Shown here piece after piece: positions 41,831 to 51,730 of a DNA stretch of 64,000 bases; the first letter of the stretch is position 1; each line of letters begins with the position of its first letter. Below the pieces are notes generated by a model. That model was not told the DNA's origin, made no database searches, and was given only the letters and a program-made list of their open reading frames with translations. A program made the translations under genes and the position numbers. Origin of the DNA: Streptomyces marianii (lineage in GTDB: Bacteria; Actinomycetota; Actinomycetes; Streptomycetales; Streptomycetaceae); contig NZ_VAWE01000001.1 of NCBI RefSeq assembly GCF_005795905.1, positions 4,887,001 through 4,951,000 of the forward strand, given 5' to 3'.

Positions 41831-41885
41831 GAACCCGCGCCTTTCGCCGAGCCGCGTCCCGCCGGGCGGGACGTGCTCGTCCGCC

Positions 41886-42848
41886 TCAGCCGCCCGCCCG
41901 TGTGAGACGCGCGCCCATCTCCCTCAGGTGCTCGGAGAGAGCCGGCGGGCCGTGGACGGTGAACTCGCAGTCCACCAGGGCGAGCCGTAGCGCGATCCAC
42001 TCCAGTGAGTCCTGGGAGCGGCTGCGCAGCCGGCAGGTCTCCGGCCCCGTCGGCTCCGGTGTGCCGAGATGGCCGGGCAGCCGGGAGGCGACGCGTTCCG
42101 CCGGTGCCGCGAAACTGACGTCCAGCGACAGTTCCGGCTGGTTCCGGGCCATGGAGGCGGAGAAGAACTCGGCGGCGTCGCCACCCGTCGGCAGCTCGCG
42201 CGGGGTGAAGCGGGCGCCGGTCGCGAACGGGTCGCGGACCCGGTCGACCCGGAACGTCCGCCAGTCCTCGCGCCCGAGGTCGTAGGCCACCAGGTACCAC
42301 CGCCGCCCGGTCGAGACCAGCCGGTACGGCTCGACCAGGCGTTTCGACTCCGTGCCGTCGCCGGAGCGGTAGCCGAAGCGCAGTCGCTCCCGCCCGGTCA
42401 CGGCCGCCGCGAGGGCGGTGAGGGTGCGCGGGTCGACGGTGGCGCCGTCGCCGCGGGTGAGCGGGATCGTCGCGTTCTGGAGGGTGGACACCCGTCGGCG
42501 CAGCCGGGAGGGCAGCACCTGTTCCAGCTTGGCCAGGGCCCGTACGGAGGCCTCCTCCACGCCCTCGATGGCGTGGCCGGCGCCCGCCCGCAGTCCGACG
42601 GCGATGGCGACGGCCTCCTCGTCGTCGAGGACCAGCGGAGGCATCGCTGCGCCGGCGACGAGCCGGTACCCGCCCACCGCGCCCTTCGTCGCCTCGACGG
42701 GATAGCCGAGCTCGCGCAGCCGGTCGATGTCCCGGCGGATGGTGCGCGGGCTGACCTGGAGCCGTTCGGCGAGTTCGCTGCCCGGCCACTCGCGCGGCGT
42801 CTGGAGCAGAGACAGCAGATTCAGCAGTCGTGCCGGCGTGTCTGTCAT
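41886..42848 (-). CDS. WYL-domain regulator (YafY type)
   Basis: 320 residues. The N-terminal HTH_11 (ELAERLQVSPRTIRRDIDRL) is followed by a WYL ligand domain (YRLVSTGRRWYLVAYDLGRE, DWRTFRVDRV) and a WCX C-terminal extension. WYL domains bind nucleotides or nucleic acids and act as sensors. ATG 42848 is 62 nt from the divergent MFS start; the dyad between them is a likely operator. Confidence 0.9.
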   Translation of the reverse strand: MTDTPARLLNLLSLLQTPREWPGSELAERLQVSPRTIRRDIDRLRELGYPVEATKGAVGGYRLVAGAAMPPLVLDDEEAVAIAVGLRAGAGHAIEGVEEASVRALAKLEQVLPSRLRRRVSTLQNATIPLTRGDGATVDPRTLTALAAAVTGRERLRFGYRSGDGTESKRLVEPYRLVSTGRRWYLVAYDLGREDWRTFRVDRVRDPFATGARFTPRELPTGGDAAEFFSASMARNQPELSLDVSFAAPAERVASRLPGHLGTPEPTGPETCRLRSRSQDSLEWIALRLALVDCEFTVHGPPALSEHLREMGARLTRAGG

Positions 42849-42869
42849 GGCGACAGACTGCCAGGCTTC

Positions 42870-42888
42870 TAGGACGTGAACTGTCCTA
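42870..42888. promoter_or_regulatory. Dyad between WYL and MFS genes
   Basis: TAGGAC and GTCCTA are separated by GTGAACT in the 62-bp divergent intergenic region, next to TATAT. It is a candidate WYL-regulator site. Confidence 0.5.
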
Positions 42889-42910
42889 TATCCGCCCTAG
42901 CTTCCTCCGC

Positions 42911-44533
42911 ATGAGCTCCCACGCCGCCGTACCGGATACGGCTCCCGATCGCACCGCCGCCCCCGACCGGCGCCGCTGGACCGCCCTCGCCATCGTCATG
43001 ACCGCGGCCTTCATGGACCTGGTCGACGTGACGATCGTCAACATCGCCATCCCGTCGATCGAGCACGACCTCGGTGCGTCCTTCGGTACGATCCAGTGGA
43101 TCACCGCCGGTTACGCGCTGGCTTTCGCCGCCGGCCTGATCACCGGTGGCCGGCTCGGTGACATCTACGGCCGCAGGCGGCTCTTCCTGATCGGCATCAG
43201 CGGATTCACGGTCGCCTCGGCGCTCTGCGGGCTGGCAGCCGGGCCCGAGATGCTGGTCGCCTCGCGGCTCCTGCAGGGCGCGATGGCCGCGATGATGGTG
43301 CCCCAGGTCCTCGCGATCGTCCATGTCACCTTCCCCGCCCACGAACGGGGCAAGGTCTTCGGGATGTTCGGCGCGGTCGTCGGTCTCGGGGCCGTCTCCG
43401 GTCCGCTGCTCGGCGCTCTGCTGACCCAGTGGAACCTGTTCGGTCTGGAGTGGCGGCCGATCTTCCTGATCAACCTGCCCGTCGGGATCGCGGGCCTCGT
43501 GCTCGGCCGGAAGTTCATCACCGAGTCCCGTGCGGAGAGGGCGCTCCGGCTCGACCTCGTCGGTGTCGCGCTCGTGACCGCCGGACTGCTGATGCTGATC
43601 TACCCGCTCACACGCGGACGCGAGCTGGGCTGGCCGTTGTGGGGACACCTGTGCATGGCGGCGAGCCCGCTCGTGTTCGCCGCGTTCCTGGCCTACGAGC
43701 GCCACAAGGCGCGCAAGGACGGGTCACCGCTCGTGGAGCTCTCGCTGTTCCGGGTGAAGAGCTTCGCCGCCGGGATCGCCGTCCAACTCACCTTCGGCGT
43801 GGTCCTGGGCATCTTCTTCCTGGTCTGGACGCTGTACATGCAGATCGGTCTGGGCTGGAGCCCGCTCAAGGCCGGTCTGACGGGCGTGCCCTTCTCCATG
43901 GCGGTCTCGCTCGCCGCGGGTGTCTCCGTGCAGAAGCTGGTGCCGCGCTTCGGGCGGAAGGTGCTGCAGGCGGGGGCGCTGACGATGGCGTCGGGGTTGC
44001 TGCTCTACATCTGGGGGTCCGGACGGTACGGCACGGGCATCGAACCGTGGCAGATGACGACGCCGTTGGTGATCATGGGGCTCGGGATGGGGCTGATCGT
44101 GGCGCCGCTGACGGACGCGGTGCTGTCGGAGGTGCCGCGCGAGCACGCGGGCTCGGCGTCCGGACTGATCAACACCACCGGGCAGATGGGTAACGCGCTG
44201 GGCCTCGGGCTGGTGTCGGTCGTGTTCTTCACGGTGGTCGACGAGACGCCGCTGACCTCGCAGGCCGCGCTGGGCCGGGCGTTCGCGGATGCCTTCCGGG
44301 GCTCGCTGTGGTGGGTCGTGGCCGTGCTCGCCGTGATCTTCCTGATCATGTTCGCCCTGCCCGCACGCCCCAGGCGGCATCTCGAGGGCGGCGTCGGTGC
44401 CGCGGACGCGGCCGACGGGACGGGCACGACCGGCGCCGAGGCGGACGGTGCGGGGTCGGACTCCGCCGTTTCGTCGCAGGGGAGCCCGGACTCGGGGGCG
44501 GAGGGCGAGCGACAGCCGGTGCTGTCGCACTGA
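42911..44533 (+). CDS. MFS drug transporter, DHA2 type
   Basis: 540 residues with ~14 helices. Helix 1 carries VMTAAFMDLVDVTIVNIAIP and motif A is GGRLGDIYGRRRLFLIG. A charged loop (AYERHKARKDGSPLVELSLF) separates the halves. The C-tail of ~50 residues is Ala/Gly/Ser-rich. ATG 42911 begins the homologous N-terminus. It is divergent from the WYL regulator, its probable controller. Confidence 0.9.
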   Translation: MSSHAAVPDTAPDRTAAPDRRRWTALAIVMTAAFMDLVDVTIVNIAIPSIEHDLGASFGTIQWITAGYALAFAAGLITGGRLGDIYGRRRLFLIGISGFTVASALCGLAAGPEMLVASRLLQGAMAAMMVPQVLAIVHVTFPAHERGKVFGMFGAVVGLGAVSGPLLGALLTQWNLFGLEWRPIFLINLPVGIAGLVLGRKFITESRAERALRLDLVGVALVTAGLLMLIYPLTRGRELGWPLWGHLCMAASPLVFAAFLAYERHKARKDGSPLVELSLFRVKSFAAGIAVQLTFGVVLGIFFLVWTLYMQIGLGWSPLKAGLTGVPFSMAVSLAAGVSVQKLVPRFGRKVLQAGALTMASGLLLYIWGSGRYGTGIEPWQMTTPLVIMGLGMGLIVAPLTDAVLSEVPREHAGSASGLINTTGQMGNALGLGLVSVVFFTVVDETPLTSQAALGRAFADAFRGSLWWVVAVLAVIFLIMFALPARPRRHLEGGVGAADAADGTGTTGAEADGAGSDSAVSSQGSPDSGAEGERQPVLSH

Positions 44534-44779
44534 GCCGTTGCGGGAGGGCACGGCGAAGGGGCTCTCGTCGCGCGGGCACGGTCCGTGTGGCTGCGGTTCG
44601 GCGGTTCCGCGGAGCCGCCGGACTGCCGCCGCCGCGTCGGGTCGCCGAGCGGTGTGTACCGGGGCCCGGCGCGGCAGGCGGGCCGTCGGTGGCGTGTCCG
44701 CCCCCTCGTCGCCGGTCCCGCGCCGACTGCTGGACGGGACTCTGCGGTTCGGGGCTCCTGCCCCGCGAGGCCCGGGGTG
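44534..44779. other. Gene-free interval before the PTS relic
   Basis: About 245 bp of GC-rich sequence with no gene-like frame. Confidence 0.35.
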
Positions 44780-45013
44780 CCGTCACCGGAGCGCTGGTCG
44801 ATGGCCTTCGAGTGCACCCTGGGGGCCCCGCACGGAGGCATCTTCGTCGTACCGCTGATCGGCAACGCGGTCCTCTACCTGCTCGCCATCCTGACCGGCA
44901 CCGTGATCAGCGCGGCCCTGGTCATCCTGCTGAAGGCTCTGCGGCAGACCTCCGAGGCGTCGGACCGGCCGACGGCCCCGACCGACAAACCCAAGGTCGT
45001 CGCGGCAGTCTGA
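44780..45013 (+). pseudogene. C-terminal fragment of a fructose PTS EIIC (FruA-like)
   Basis: The frame MAFECTLGAPHGGIFVVPLI, GNAVLYLLAILTGTVISAAL and VILLKALR matches the last membrane segments of fructose PTS permeases. Just upstream, AVTGAL (the expected preceding residues) is in another frame, so there is a frameshift near 44795. No EIIA/EIIB or earlier EIIC sequence is present. It is a decayed remnant; translation from ATG 44802 could still give a 70-residue peptide. Confidence 0.7.
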
Positions 45014-45273
45014 GCCCAGCCCCGTGGTCTCCCGCCCTTCGGCTCCGGGCCCACCGACGTCGGCCTGTGGTCCCACGACGTCAGGTCTGCGGCCCCAGGA
45101 CAACAGCCCCGTCCCTTCCGCCCCCGCTCCGGGGTGGTCCGGTGCCGTTCGGACGGGCGCGTGTCTCCAGGGGGAGCACCGGAGCCGGCTGGGCGGGCCC
45201 CGTGGCCGCACGACCGGCGTACGGGCCCGTGGGGCGCCGTCCGCTGATCCGGGTCACCCGTACGGGGTGCCCG

Positions 45274-46098
45274 TCAGCGCACCCGGGCACGGAGCTCCAT
45301 CGCCTCGCGTGCGGTGTGCTCGTCCTCGTACACCTCGCACATGTGGCGACCGTCGGGTGTGGCCGTGTGCTCGACCTCCCACAGACTCAGCTCCGTACCG
45401 TCGAGCAGCAGGAACGCGTGCTCGTAGAGCGTGAAGACGGCGTCCCGCACATCGGCGGCCGGGCACCGCCGACCGAACGCCTGCCCGATGTGGTGCGCGA
45501 AAGCGGCACGCAGCAGACCGGCCGTCTCCTCACCGGGCCGGTCCGGGTTCTCGGCCCGGCGCAGCAGCCGCCGGGCATGGTCCGCTGAGTCGTCGGGGAC
45601 GTAGGTGCGCGCCGGGGGCATCGGCGGAGTGGCCAGCAATCGGCCCAGCAGCTCCAGATCGGCGTCGAGGTCGTCGACGGGCCCCCCTTCCGGGCCGTCG
45701 TGGCCGGCGCCCTCGGGCGCCGAGCCGAATATCGCGGCGAGTTCGTCGGCCTGTCCGACGTCCGCACCGGGCCGCCGTCCGCAGTCCGCACGCAGCCGGG
45801 CCGCCGCGAGTCGGGCCTCCCCCTCGTCCGCGTACAGCTCGTGCCGCCGGGCGCCGTCACGGCCGGCGTTGTGCACCAGCTCCCACAACGTGAGGGAGGA
45901 GCCGTCGGCCAGGAGATACGCGTGCCGGTAGGTCGAGCGGTCCAGCGCCGCGCTGTGGTGCGAGGAGTGCAGTGAACTGTCATGGGCCAGAGCCGAGTCG
46001 AGCCGCTCCACCACGCTGTCGGGAAGGTCGAAGGAATTGAGAGCCCGACCCAGGAGTCGCTCGAGGTGCGTCTCGGTTGTCTCATACGGATCGTTCAA
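45274..46098 (-). CDS. DUF6227-family protein with internal duplication
   Basis: 274 residues. The N-terminal part, THLERLLGRALNSFDLPDSV and SLHSSHHSAALDRSTYRHAY, is typical of the Streptomyces DUF6227 family. The segment YRHAYLLADGSSLTLWELVH is repeated near the C-terminus as YEHAFLLLDGTELSLWEVEH, each followed by a Tyr/Asp/Glu-rich strand, so the protein arose by duplication of a ~90-residue unit. The start is set at TTG 46098 behind GGAGAT; upstream codons lack support. The function is unknown. Confidence 0.72.
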   Translation of the reverse strand: MNDPYETTETHLERLLGRALNSFDLPDSVVERLDSALAHDSSLHSSHHSAALDRSTYRHAYLLADGSSLTLWELVHNAGRDGARRHELYADEGEARLAAARLRADCGRRPGADVGQADELAAIFGSAPEGAGHDGPEGGPVDDLDADLELLGRLLATPPMPPARTYVPDDSADHARRLLRRAENPDRPGEETAGLLRAAFAHHIGQAFGRRCPAADVRDAVFTLYEHAFLLLDGTELSLWEVEHTATPDGRHMCEVYEDEHTAREAMELRARVR

Positions 46099-46260
46099 GG
46101 TGGATCTCCCGGATCTCCAGGCCGTTGCCACACGTCACTTGATGACTGCTTAACGTAGTCCCTGGGTCTGACTTCGCGTCCCTGGTTCGGGAAAACGAAC
46201 GGCGCACCCACCGAAGTTCCGCCGCATCCGCGCGCCCCCTCAACTTCCTTGCGCCGCAGA

Positions 46261-47349
46261 TCAGTCCGCGCTCCCGGGGTCGGTCCCCGCGCCCGCCCGG
46301 CCCTCGTGACGACCCCCGTGACCACCCCCGTACAACTCGGAGTACGAAGGGAAGTCCCCTCCCGGCCCATGCACGCTTTCGGCGGCCAGTACCGCCCGGA
46401 CGACCGCACGGGTGACGACGTCCGCGCCGGCGGCGAGCACCGCGTTGAGGGCGAGTGGATGGCCGTCGAGCGGACGTGTGCCGGTGGCGAGGGCGAAGAC
46501 GGTGTCCCCGTCGTTGAGAAGATGGACGGGCCGCACGGCGCGGGCGATGCCGTCGTGCGCGGTACCGGCGAGTTTGTGCGCCTGGGCACGGGTGAGGTCG
46601 GCGTCGGTGGCGACGACGGCGAGGGTCGTGTTCAGCGGAGGTGCCCCGTTGCGCTCGGACGCCGCGGCCAGCCGGTGCAGTGCCGCCGCGTGGACTTCCG
46701 CAGCGGGTTCCACCGGCTTCGCGCCGAAGAAGTGCCGCCCGTAGAGCACACCGGTGTCCGGGTCGAGTGCGGAGCCCGCCGCGTTGGCCACCACCAGCGC
46801 GGCGACCGTCGTACCGTCCCCCAGGACCGTGCCCGCGGTGCCCACACCTCCCTTGATCCGGCCCACCACCGCGCCGGTGCCCGCGCCGACAGAGCCCTCC
46901 TGGACCGGCGCACCGGACTCCGTGCGCGCCGCCGCCTCCACCGCGGCGCGCCCCGTCGAAGCGTCCGGCCTCGCCCGCCAGTCGCCGCCGCGTCCGAGGT
47001 CGAAGACGCATGCCGCGGGAACGACCGGCACGACCTGCCCGGGCTCCCGGCCCGCCGGCACCCCGCGGCCCCGCTCCTCCAGCCACGCCATCACGCCCGA
47101 TGCCGAGTCCAGGCCGAAGGCGCTGCCGCCGGTCAGCACGATCGCCTCGATGCGCTGGACGAGATTGCGGGGGTCGAGGGCGTCGGTCTCCCGGGTGCCG
47201 GGACCCCCGCCTCGGACGTCCACCGCGGCCACGGCGCCGCCCTCGGGCGCGAGGACGACCGTGGTGCCGCTGAGCGCGCCCTCACCGCCGAGCCGGGCGT
47301 GGCCGACCCGGATGCCGCTCACATCGGTCAATGCATCGTTGAGTCCCAT
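46261..47349 (-). CDS. P1-family peptidase (DmpA/BapA-like)
   Basis: 362 residues. Family landmarks are DVSGIRVGHARLGG at the start, VLTGGSAFGLDSASGVMAWL, the GRIKGGVGTAGTVLGDGTTV stretch before the self-cleavage region, and NTTLAVVATDADLTRAQAHK with the N-terminal-nucleophile region. These hydrolases cleave themselves and release N-terminal residues or beta-peptides. The substrate is unknown. Confidence 0.88.
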   Translation of the reverse strand: MGLNDALTDVSGIRVGHARLGGEGALSGTTVVLAPEGGAVAAVDVRGGGPGTRETDALDPRNLVQRIEAIVLTGGSAFGLDSASGVMAWLEERGRGVPAGREPGQVVPVVPAACVFDLGRGGDWRARPDASTGRAAVEAAARTESGAPVQEGSVGAGTGAVVGRIKGGVGTAGTVLGDGTTVAALVVANAAGSALDPDTGVLYGRHFFGAKPVEPAAEVHAAALHRLAAASERNGAPPLNTTLAVVATDADLTRAQAHKLAGTAHDGIARAVRPVHLLNDGDTVFALATGTRPLDGHPLALNAVLAAGADVVTRAVVRAVLAAESVHGPGGDFPSYSELYGGGHGGRHEGRAGAGTDPGSAD

Positions 47350-47492
47350 GACTTCTGCGTATCACGCGGCCGCCGACGGTGAGACGGCCTCGGCGCCGCC
47401 GTGGCCGCACCGTCGGGCCGTCACTGTCCGGGCGTCATCGCCGTTGCGTCAGGGGCCCGGTGGTATCACCGGCACCGATCGGCGGGGAGTCG

Positions 47493-48728
47493 TCACACCC
47501 CCGAAGGGGGAGTACCGGAGGCCCCCTTCGCCTCGGGGGTGCGGCTCGCCAGGGCGACGCCCGTCGCGACCGTGGCCGCGGCCACCAGCCCCGCCGCGAG
47601 GACGGCCCAGTGGCCGGCGAGAGTGCAGAGGAGGACCGCGGGGACGGCGACCGGGAGGACCAGTTGCTGTGCCAGCGTCTCCTTGAAGTGCCGTGCGTGC
47701 AGGAACCACACCGTCAACAGGTAGATCGCCGTCGGCACGGTCACGGCGGCCGAGGCGGTCGGTGTCGGGATGTGCGCCTTGCCGACGGACTGCTCGACCG
47801 CCACTTCCAGGCCAGCCCCGATCGCGGCGGCCGAGGCGAAGATCAGGAAATGGCCGTAACCCCAGGGAATGGACTCCCGGTTGCTCTTGAGGCGTTCGTG
47901 GGCGGGCACCGCGAAGTAGATCCACCAGGCGGAGAAGATGATCAGGATGCCGCCCCCCGCGATGGGCGCCAGTTCGGAGAACTCTTTGACGTCGCCCAGG
48001 GCCGACTGGACCGCCACCGTGGTCGCGAACATCGTCTCGCCGAGCACGATGATCGTGAACAGGCCGTAGCGCTCGGCGATGTGGTGCGGATGCCAGGGCG
48101 TCTGATGACGGCTCTCGGCCACGACCGGTACCAGCAACTCGGCCGCCACAAGGATCAGGAAGAGCCAGCGTCTCCAGTCCGCGGGCGCGAACAGCAGGGC
48201 GATCCAGCCGAGCTGGCACAGGGCCAGACCGCACGCGTAGATGAGCGCGGTTCTTCGTGCGGGCCCCCGCTCCTCGGACGCGGCGGCGCGGAGCCACTGT
48301 GCGGTCAGCGCGATCCGCATCACGACGTAGCCGATGACGGTGATTGTCCAGTTGTTGTCGTTGAACGCCCTCGGCACTCCCGCCGCGTAGATCAGCACCC
48401 CGCAGATCGCGAGCAGTGTCGCGATCCGGTACGGCACGTCGTCGCAGTCGTAGGCGGAGGCGAACCAGGTGAAGTTCATCCAGGCCCACCAGACGCCGAA
48501 GAAGACGTACAGATAGCCGACGACGCCGTCGGCGACGTGGTTCTCCGCGACCGCGTGCACCAGCTGCAGCCCGGCCTGCCCCACAGCGACGACGAAACAG
48601 AGGTCGAAGAAGAGCTCCAGCGGAGTCGCCGTGCGATGCGCCTCGTCCCGGCGCCGGGCGTGCATGTGGCGCAGCGCCCTGAAGCCGACGTGCCCGCGGG
48701 AAGCGGATGGAGAGGTCGAGGAGGTCAT
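47493..48728 (-). CDS. Low temperature requirement protein A (LtrA) homologue
   Basis: 411 residues with about ten hydrophobic helices. The LtrA signature RTATPLELFFDLCFVVAVGQ is near the N-terminus and GLFTIIVLGETMFATTVAV in the middle. The role of these membrane proteins is poorly defined. ATG 48728 is chosen because the frame upstream is Arg/Gly-rich and unlike the family. Confidence 0.88.
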   Translation of the reverse strand: MTSSTSPSASRGHVGFRALRHMHARRRDEAHRTATPLELFFDLCFVVAVGQAGLQLVHAVAENHVADGVVGYLYVFFGVWWAWMNFTWFASAYDCDDVPYRIATLLAICGVLIYAAGVPRAFNDNNWTITVIGYVVMRIALTAQWLRAAASEERGPARRTALIYACGLALCQLGWIALLFAPADWRRWLFLILVAAELLVPVVAESRHQTPWHPHHIAERYGLFTIIVLGETMFATTVAVQSALGDVKEFSELAPIAGGGILIIFSAWWIYFAVPAHERLKSNRESIPWGYGHFLIFASAAAIGAGLEVAVEQSVGKAHIPTPTASAAVTVPTAIYLLTVWFLHARHFKETLAQQLVLPVAVPAVLLCTLAGHWAVLAAGLVAAATVATGVALASRTPEAKGASGTPPSGV

Positions 48729-48919
48729 GGATCCAGCACAGCAGAAGGCACCGGATCCGCATCCCGCACGACACCGCCGGCCCGTCCGGCTTCTCCGCGG
48801 CGCCGGTCCGCTTCTCGGGCCGGGGCGACGCTTCCTCCTGCCGGGCCTGCCCCTTCGCCGGCCAGATGACGCGGGCCGGGGCAGTGAGGTGCCGACTCGC
48901 ACCCGCGTACGCTGGTCCC

Positions 48920-49129
48920 ATGAGCACCGCCCCAGCCATCGGACCGCGTGACGCGGAGGAACCCCGGCCGAACGTCCTTCCCAAGCCGGGCCTGATCTTC
49001 GACGACCCGCTGGACCAGCAGTCCGCGGACGACACGGACCGCGGGTGGGGCGAGCGGTCTCCGGCGAGCGGTGACAGTGCCGCGGATCTCGCTCGCTTCC
49101 TCGACGAGAAGCCCCCGCACCACCTCTGA
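48920..49129 (+). CDS. Conserved small Streptomyces protein (69 aa)
   Basis: From ATG 48920 the product is MSTAPAIGPRDAEEPRPNVL, PKPGLIFDDPLDQQSADDTD and a final SAADLARFLDEKPPHH. It is short, acidic and disordered-looking, and resembles small conserved proteins of this genus of unknown role. The promoter would lie in the 190-bp divergent gap to the LtrA gene. Confidence 0.7.
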   Translation: MSTAPAIGPRDAEEPRPNVLPKPGLIFDDPLDQQSADDTDRGWGERSPASGDSAADLARFLDEKPPHHL

Positions 49130-49181
49130 CGGCGGGTCCGTGCCGGCGGGCGAACGGGTGCCCTGCGCACACGGTCGCGGC

Positions 49182-50057
49182 TCAGCACAGTGTCACCGCC
49201 AGCCGTGAAGTGACCCCCGCGCCGGCCAGCGCCGTGGCGACGGTGCGTGGCACGGCCAGGACGACCAGCGCGCCGCCGTCCCGGAAACCTTCCGCCGCCC
49301 GTGGTACCTCCGTCACACGGGCGCCCGTCACGATGACGCGTGCGTCGGGGCCCGTGCGCGACGCGCCGCCGATGCCCGCACCTTGGCCGAAAGCCGTGCC
49401 CGTCGGCACCTCGGGGGCCGCGATCACATCGACGCGGTCGCCCGGCTTCAGCAGCCGGACGGTCTCAGCGTCCGCGATCCGCACCGGAGCGGACACGATC
49501 TCCGCCGACCGAGCCGAAGCGTTTCCCGGCAACGCATCGCCCCGCGCGGCATCGCCGGACGAAGTGCCTCCGGCCGAAGGGTCTTGCGACGGGCCCGCCG
49601 GAGTCGAGGGCGGTGGCGGCGGTCCCTGGGAGGGCGGGGCGTGCCGCGGTAGCGCGGTCGGCTCGCGCGGCGTGTCCGGACCGGGCTGCACTCGCGGCAG
49701 CCAGGCCGCCAGCGCGGCGGCGGTGACGGCCAGACCCGCGGCCAGTGCCCGTCGCCTTCGCCGCAGCACCCTTCGCAACCGCGTCCGTTGCCACGGCCGT
49801 CCGTCCGGCACCCTCAAGGGGGCGAACGCGGGCACCCCGCAGGGTTCCGGCGCGGGAGCCGAGGGCAACCCCGGCCCCCAGGCCGCCGAGGGGCCACCGG
49901 CGCTCGTCGAGCCGGGAGGCTTCCAGGCCGCAGAGGAGCCCCAGGAATCCGAGGAGCCCGAGCGGCCGGAGGAACTGGAGGGGCCGGAGGGGCCGGAGGG
50001 AGTGAAGGGCGCGGAAGGTACGTGGCCGTGGGAGGAGGGCGTGGAGAGCAGCGTCAT
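49182..50057 (-). CDS. Flp-pilus RcpC/CpaB-like membrane protein
   Basis: 291 residues. A Ser/Pro/Gly-rich N-terminus (1-85) and a basic segment precede one membrane helix at ~107-123 (LAAGLAVTAAALAAWLP). A Pro-rich linker and an RcpC/SAF-type domain follow (APVRIADAETVRLLKPGDRV, DVIAAPEV ... GALVVLAVPRTVATALAGAG). RcpC/CpaB proteins belong to Flp/Tad pilus assembly, but no other pilus gene is nearby, so it may be an isolated homologue. Confidence 0.8.
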   Translation of the reverse strand: MTLLSTPSSHGHVPSAPFTPSGPSGPSSSSGRSGSSDSWGSSAAWKPPGSTSAGGPSAAWGPGLPSAPAPEPCGVPAFAPLRVPDGRPWQRTRLRRVLRRRRRALAAGLAVTAAALAAWLPRVQPGPDTPREPTALPRHAPPSQGPPPPPSTPAGPSQDPSAGGTSSGDAARGDALPGNASARSAEIVSAPVRIADAETVRLLKPGDRVDVIAAPEVPTGTAFGQGAGIGGASRTGPDARVIVTGARVTEVPRAAEGFRDGGALVVLAVPRTVATALAGAGVTSRLAVTLC

Positions 50058-50271
50058 GGTGGTGACCGCCTGTGGTGTGCGAGGACAGTGACGCGGGCGG
50101 GGTACGCCCGACGCCCCTCACGATCCCCGTTCACGCGGCGGCCCGCTCCGGCCTGTGGACGGCTTGAGGAGTGTGGAGAACGCCCTCACCCCCACGGGTG
50201 ACAGTGGCTCGGGCACCGCCCTGGACCCGCCCGCACTCCACGACGCCCGTCCCGCACTACGGCAGCGCGTA

Positions 50272-51123
50272 CTACGGCAGCGTTATGCCCGTCTTCAGGC
50301 CGTTCAGCGCGCTCTTGCAGAGGCAGTCGCGTGCCTCGTTCGCCGGCAGTCCGGCCACCGCGTCGAACAGGACGTCCCTCAGCCGGTCGACGTTCGCGGC
50401 GAAGACCTCCAGGACTTCCGCGTGCGAGACGCCCCCGCCGCTCTCCGCCCCTGCGTCGAGGTCCGTCACCAGGTTCATGGACGCGTAGCAGAGCTCCAGC
50501 TCACGGGCGAGCGCGGCCTCGGGGTGCCCGGTCATGCCGACCACCGACCAGCCCATGGCCGCGTGCCAGCGGGACTCGGCGCGGGTGCCGAAGCGCGGCC
50601 CCTCCACCACCACGAGCGTTCCGCCGTCGACCGGCTCCCAGTCGCGCCCGCGAGCCGCGGTCAGCGCGGCCGTCCGGCCCGCCGGGCAGTACGGGTCGGC
50701 GAGCGACACATGGACGACGTTGGGCACCTCGCCGTTCGTCAGCGGCTCACCGTCGAAGTACGTGTCGGCCCGGGACTTGGTCCGGTCCACCAACTGGTCG
50801 GGGACGAGCAGGGTCCCGGGTCCGTACTCCGGCCGGAGGCCGCCGACGGCACACGGCCCCAGGACCTGGCGAACGCCCACGGACCGCAGGGCCCACAGGT
50901 TGGCGCGGTAGTTGATGCGGTGCGGCGGGAGGCGGTGGCTGCGGCCGTGCCGGGGCAGGAAGGCGACCTTCCTGCCCGCGAGCTCGCCGAAGAACAGGGA
51001 ATCACTGGGGCTGCCGTACGGCGTCGTGATCTCCGCCTCGGTCACGTTCTCCAGGAACGAGTAGAAACCGGAGCCGCCGATGACGCCGATCTCCGCGCGC
51101 TGTGTGTTCTCTGCGTTGGCCAT
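50272..51123 (-). CDS. mtnP: S-methyl-5'-thioadenosine phosphorylase
   Basis: 283 residues. The purine phosphorylase family 2 pattern is complete: EIGVIGGSGFYSFLENV, FLPRHGRSHRLPPHRINYRA, VDRTKSRADTYFDGE, VVVEGPRFGTRAESRWHAAM and GMTGHPEAALARELELCYAS. The enzyme releases adenine from MTA in methionine salvage. ATG 51123 begins the homologous N-terminus; the upstream frame is unrelated. Confidence 0.9.
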   Translation of the reverse strand: MANAENTQRAEIGVIGGSGFYSFLENVTEAEITTPYGSPSDSLFFGELAGRKVAFLPRHGRSHRLPPHRINYRANLWALRSVGVRQVLGPCAVGGLRPEYGPGTLLVPDQLVDRTKSRADTYFDGEPLTNGEVPNVVHVSLADPYCPAGRTAALTAARGRDWEPVDGGTLVVVEGPRFGTRAESRWHAAMGWSVVGMTGHPEAALARELELCYASMNLVTDLDAGAESGGGVSHAEVLEVFAANVDRLRDVLFDAVAGLPANEARDCLCKSALNGLKTGITLP

Positions 51124-51329
51124 GGCCGTCACAGTAGCCGCGCTCGAACACGGGCCGGTATCCGCCCACCGGCCACCCGTCACCGCTGGTGAACCCGCCC
51201 ACCCCACGACTCTCCCGCCACCCGCCACCCGCCACTGGGCCGACCGGGCCCACCGGGCACGACGTCCGTCGCATACGCGAAAGGTCCCCGCTGCCCGAAG
51301 GCGGTGGGGACCCTGCGAGAGCTCGGGAG

Positions 51330-51662
51330 TCAGGCGGCCGTCGTGCTGCCGGACGAGGCCGACGATCCCGACGAGCTGGAGGAGCCCGCGGACGCCTTGG
51401 AGTCCGACGACGAGGAGGAACCCGAGGAAGAAGAGGACGCCGAGGACTTCGCCGGCGAGGACGACGGAGTGCTGCTCGACGAGGAGCCGCGGCTGTCGTT
51501 GCGGTAGAAGCCGGAGCCCTTGAAGACGATGCCGACGGCCGAGAACACCTTCTTGAGGCGTCCCTGGCAGCCGGGGCACTCGGTCAGGGCGTCGTCGGTG
51601 AACTTCTGCACCGCCTCGAGGCCCTCGCCGCACTCGGTGCACTGGTACTGGTAGGTCGGCAC
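51330..51662 (-). CDS. FmdB-family zinc-ribbon protein with Ser-rich tail
   Basis: 110 residues from GTG 51662 (AGGAGGA upstream). The N-terminal 45 residues form a zinc ribbon, TYQYQCTECG ... ECPGCQGRLKKVFSAVGIVF. The remaining ~55 residues are almost only Ser, Ala, Gly, Lys and Asp. The function of FmdB proteins is unclear; regulation is suggested. Confidence 0.88.
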   Translation of the reverse strand: MPTYQYQCTECGEGLEAVQKFTDDALTECPGCQGRLKKVFSAVGIVFKGSGFYRNDSRGSSSSSTPSSSPAKSSASSSSSGSSSSSDSKASAGSSSSSGSSASSGSTTAA

Positions 51663-51730
51663 TTGTCTTCCTCCTGGCACTCTCACTCAATGAGTGCTAA
51701 CGACGATCCATAGTGACGCATTCCCTCGTC

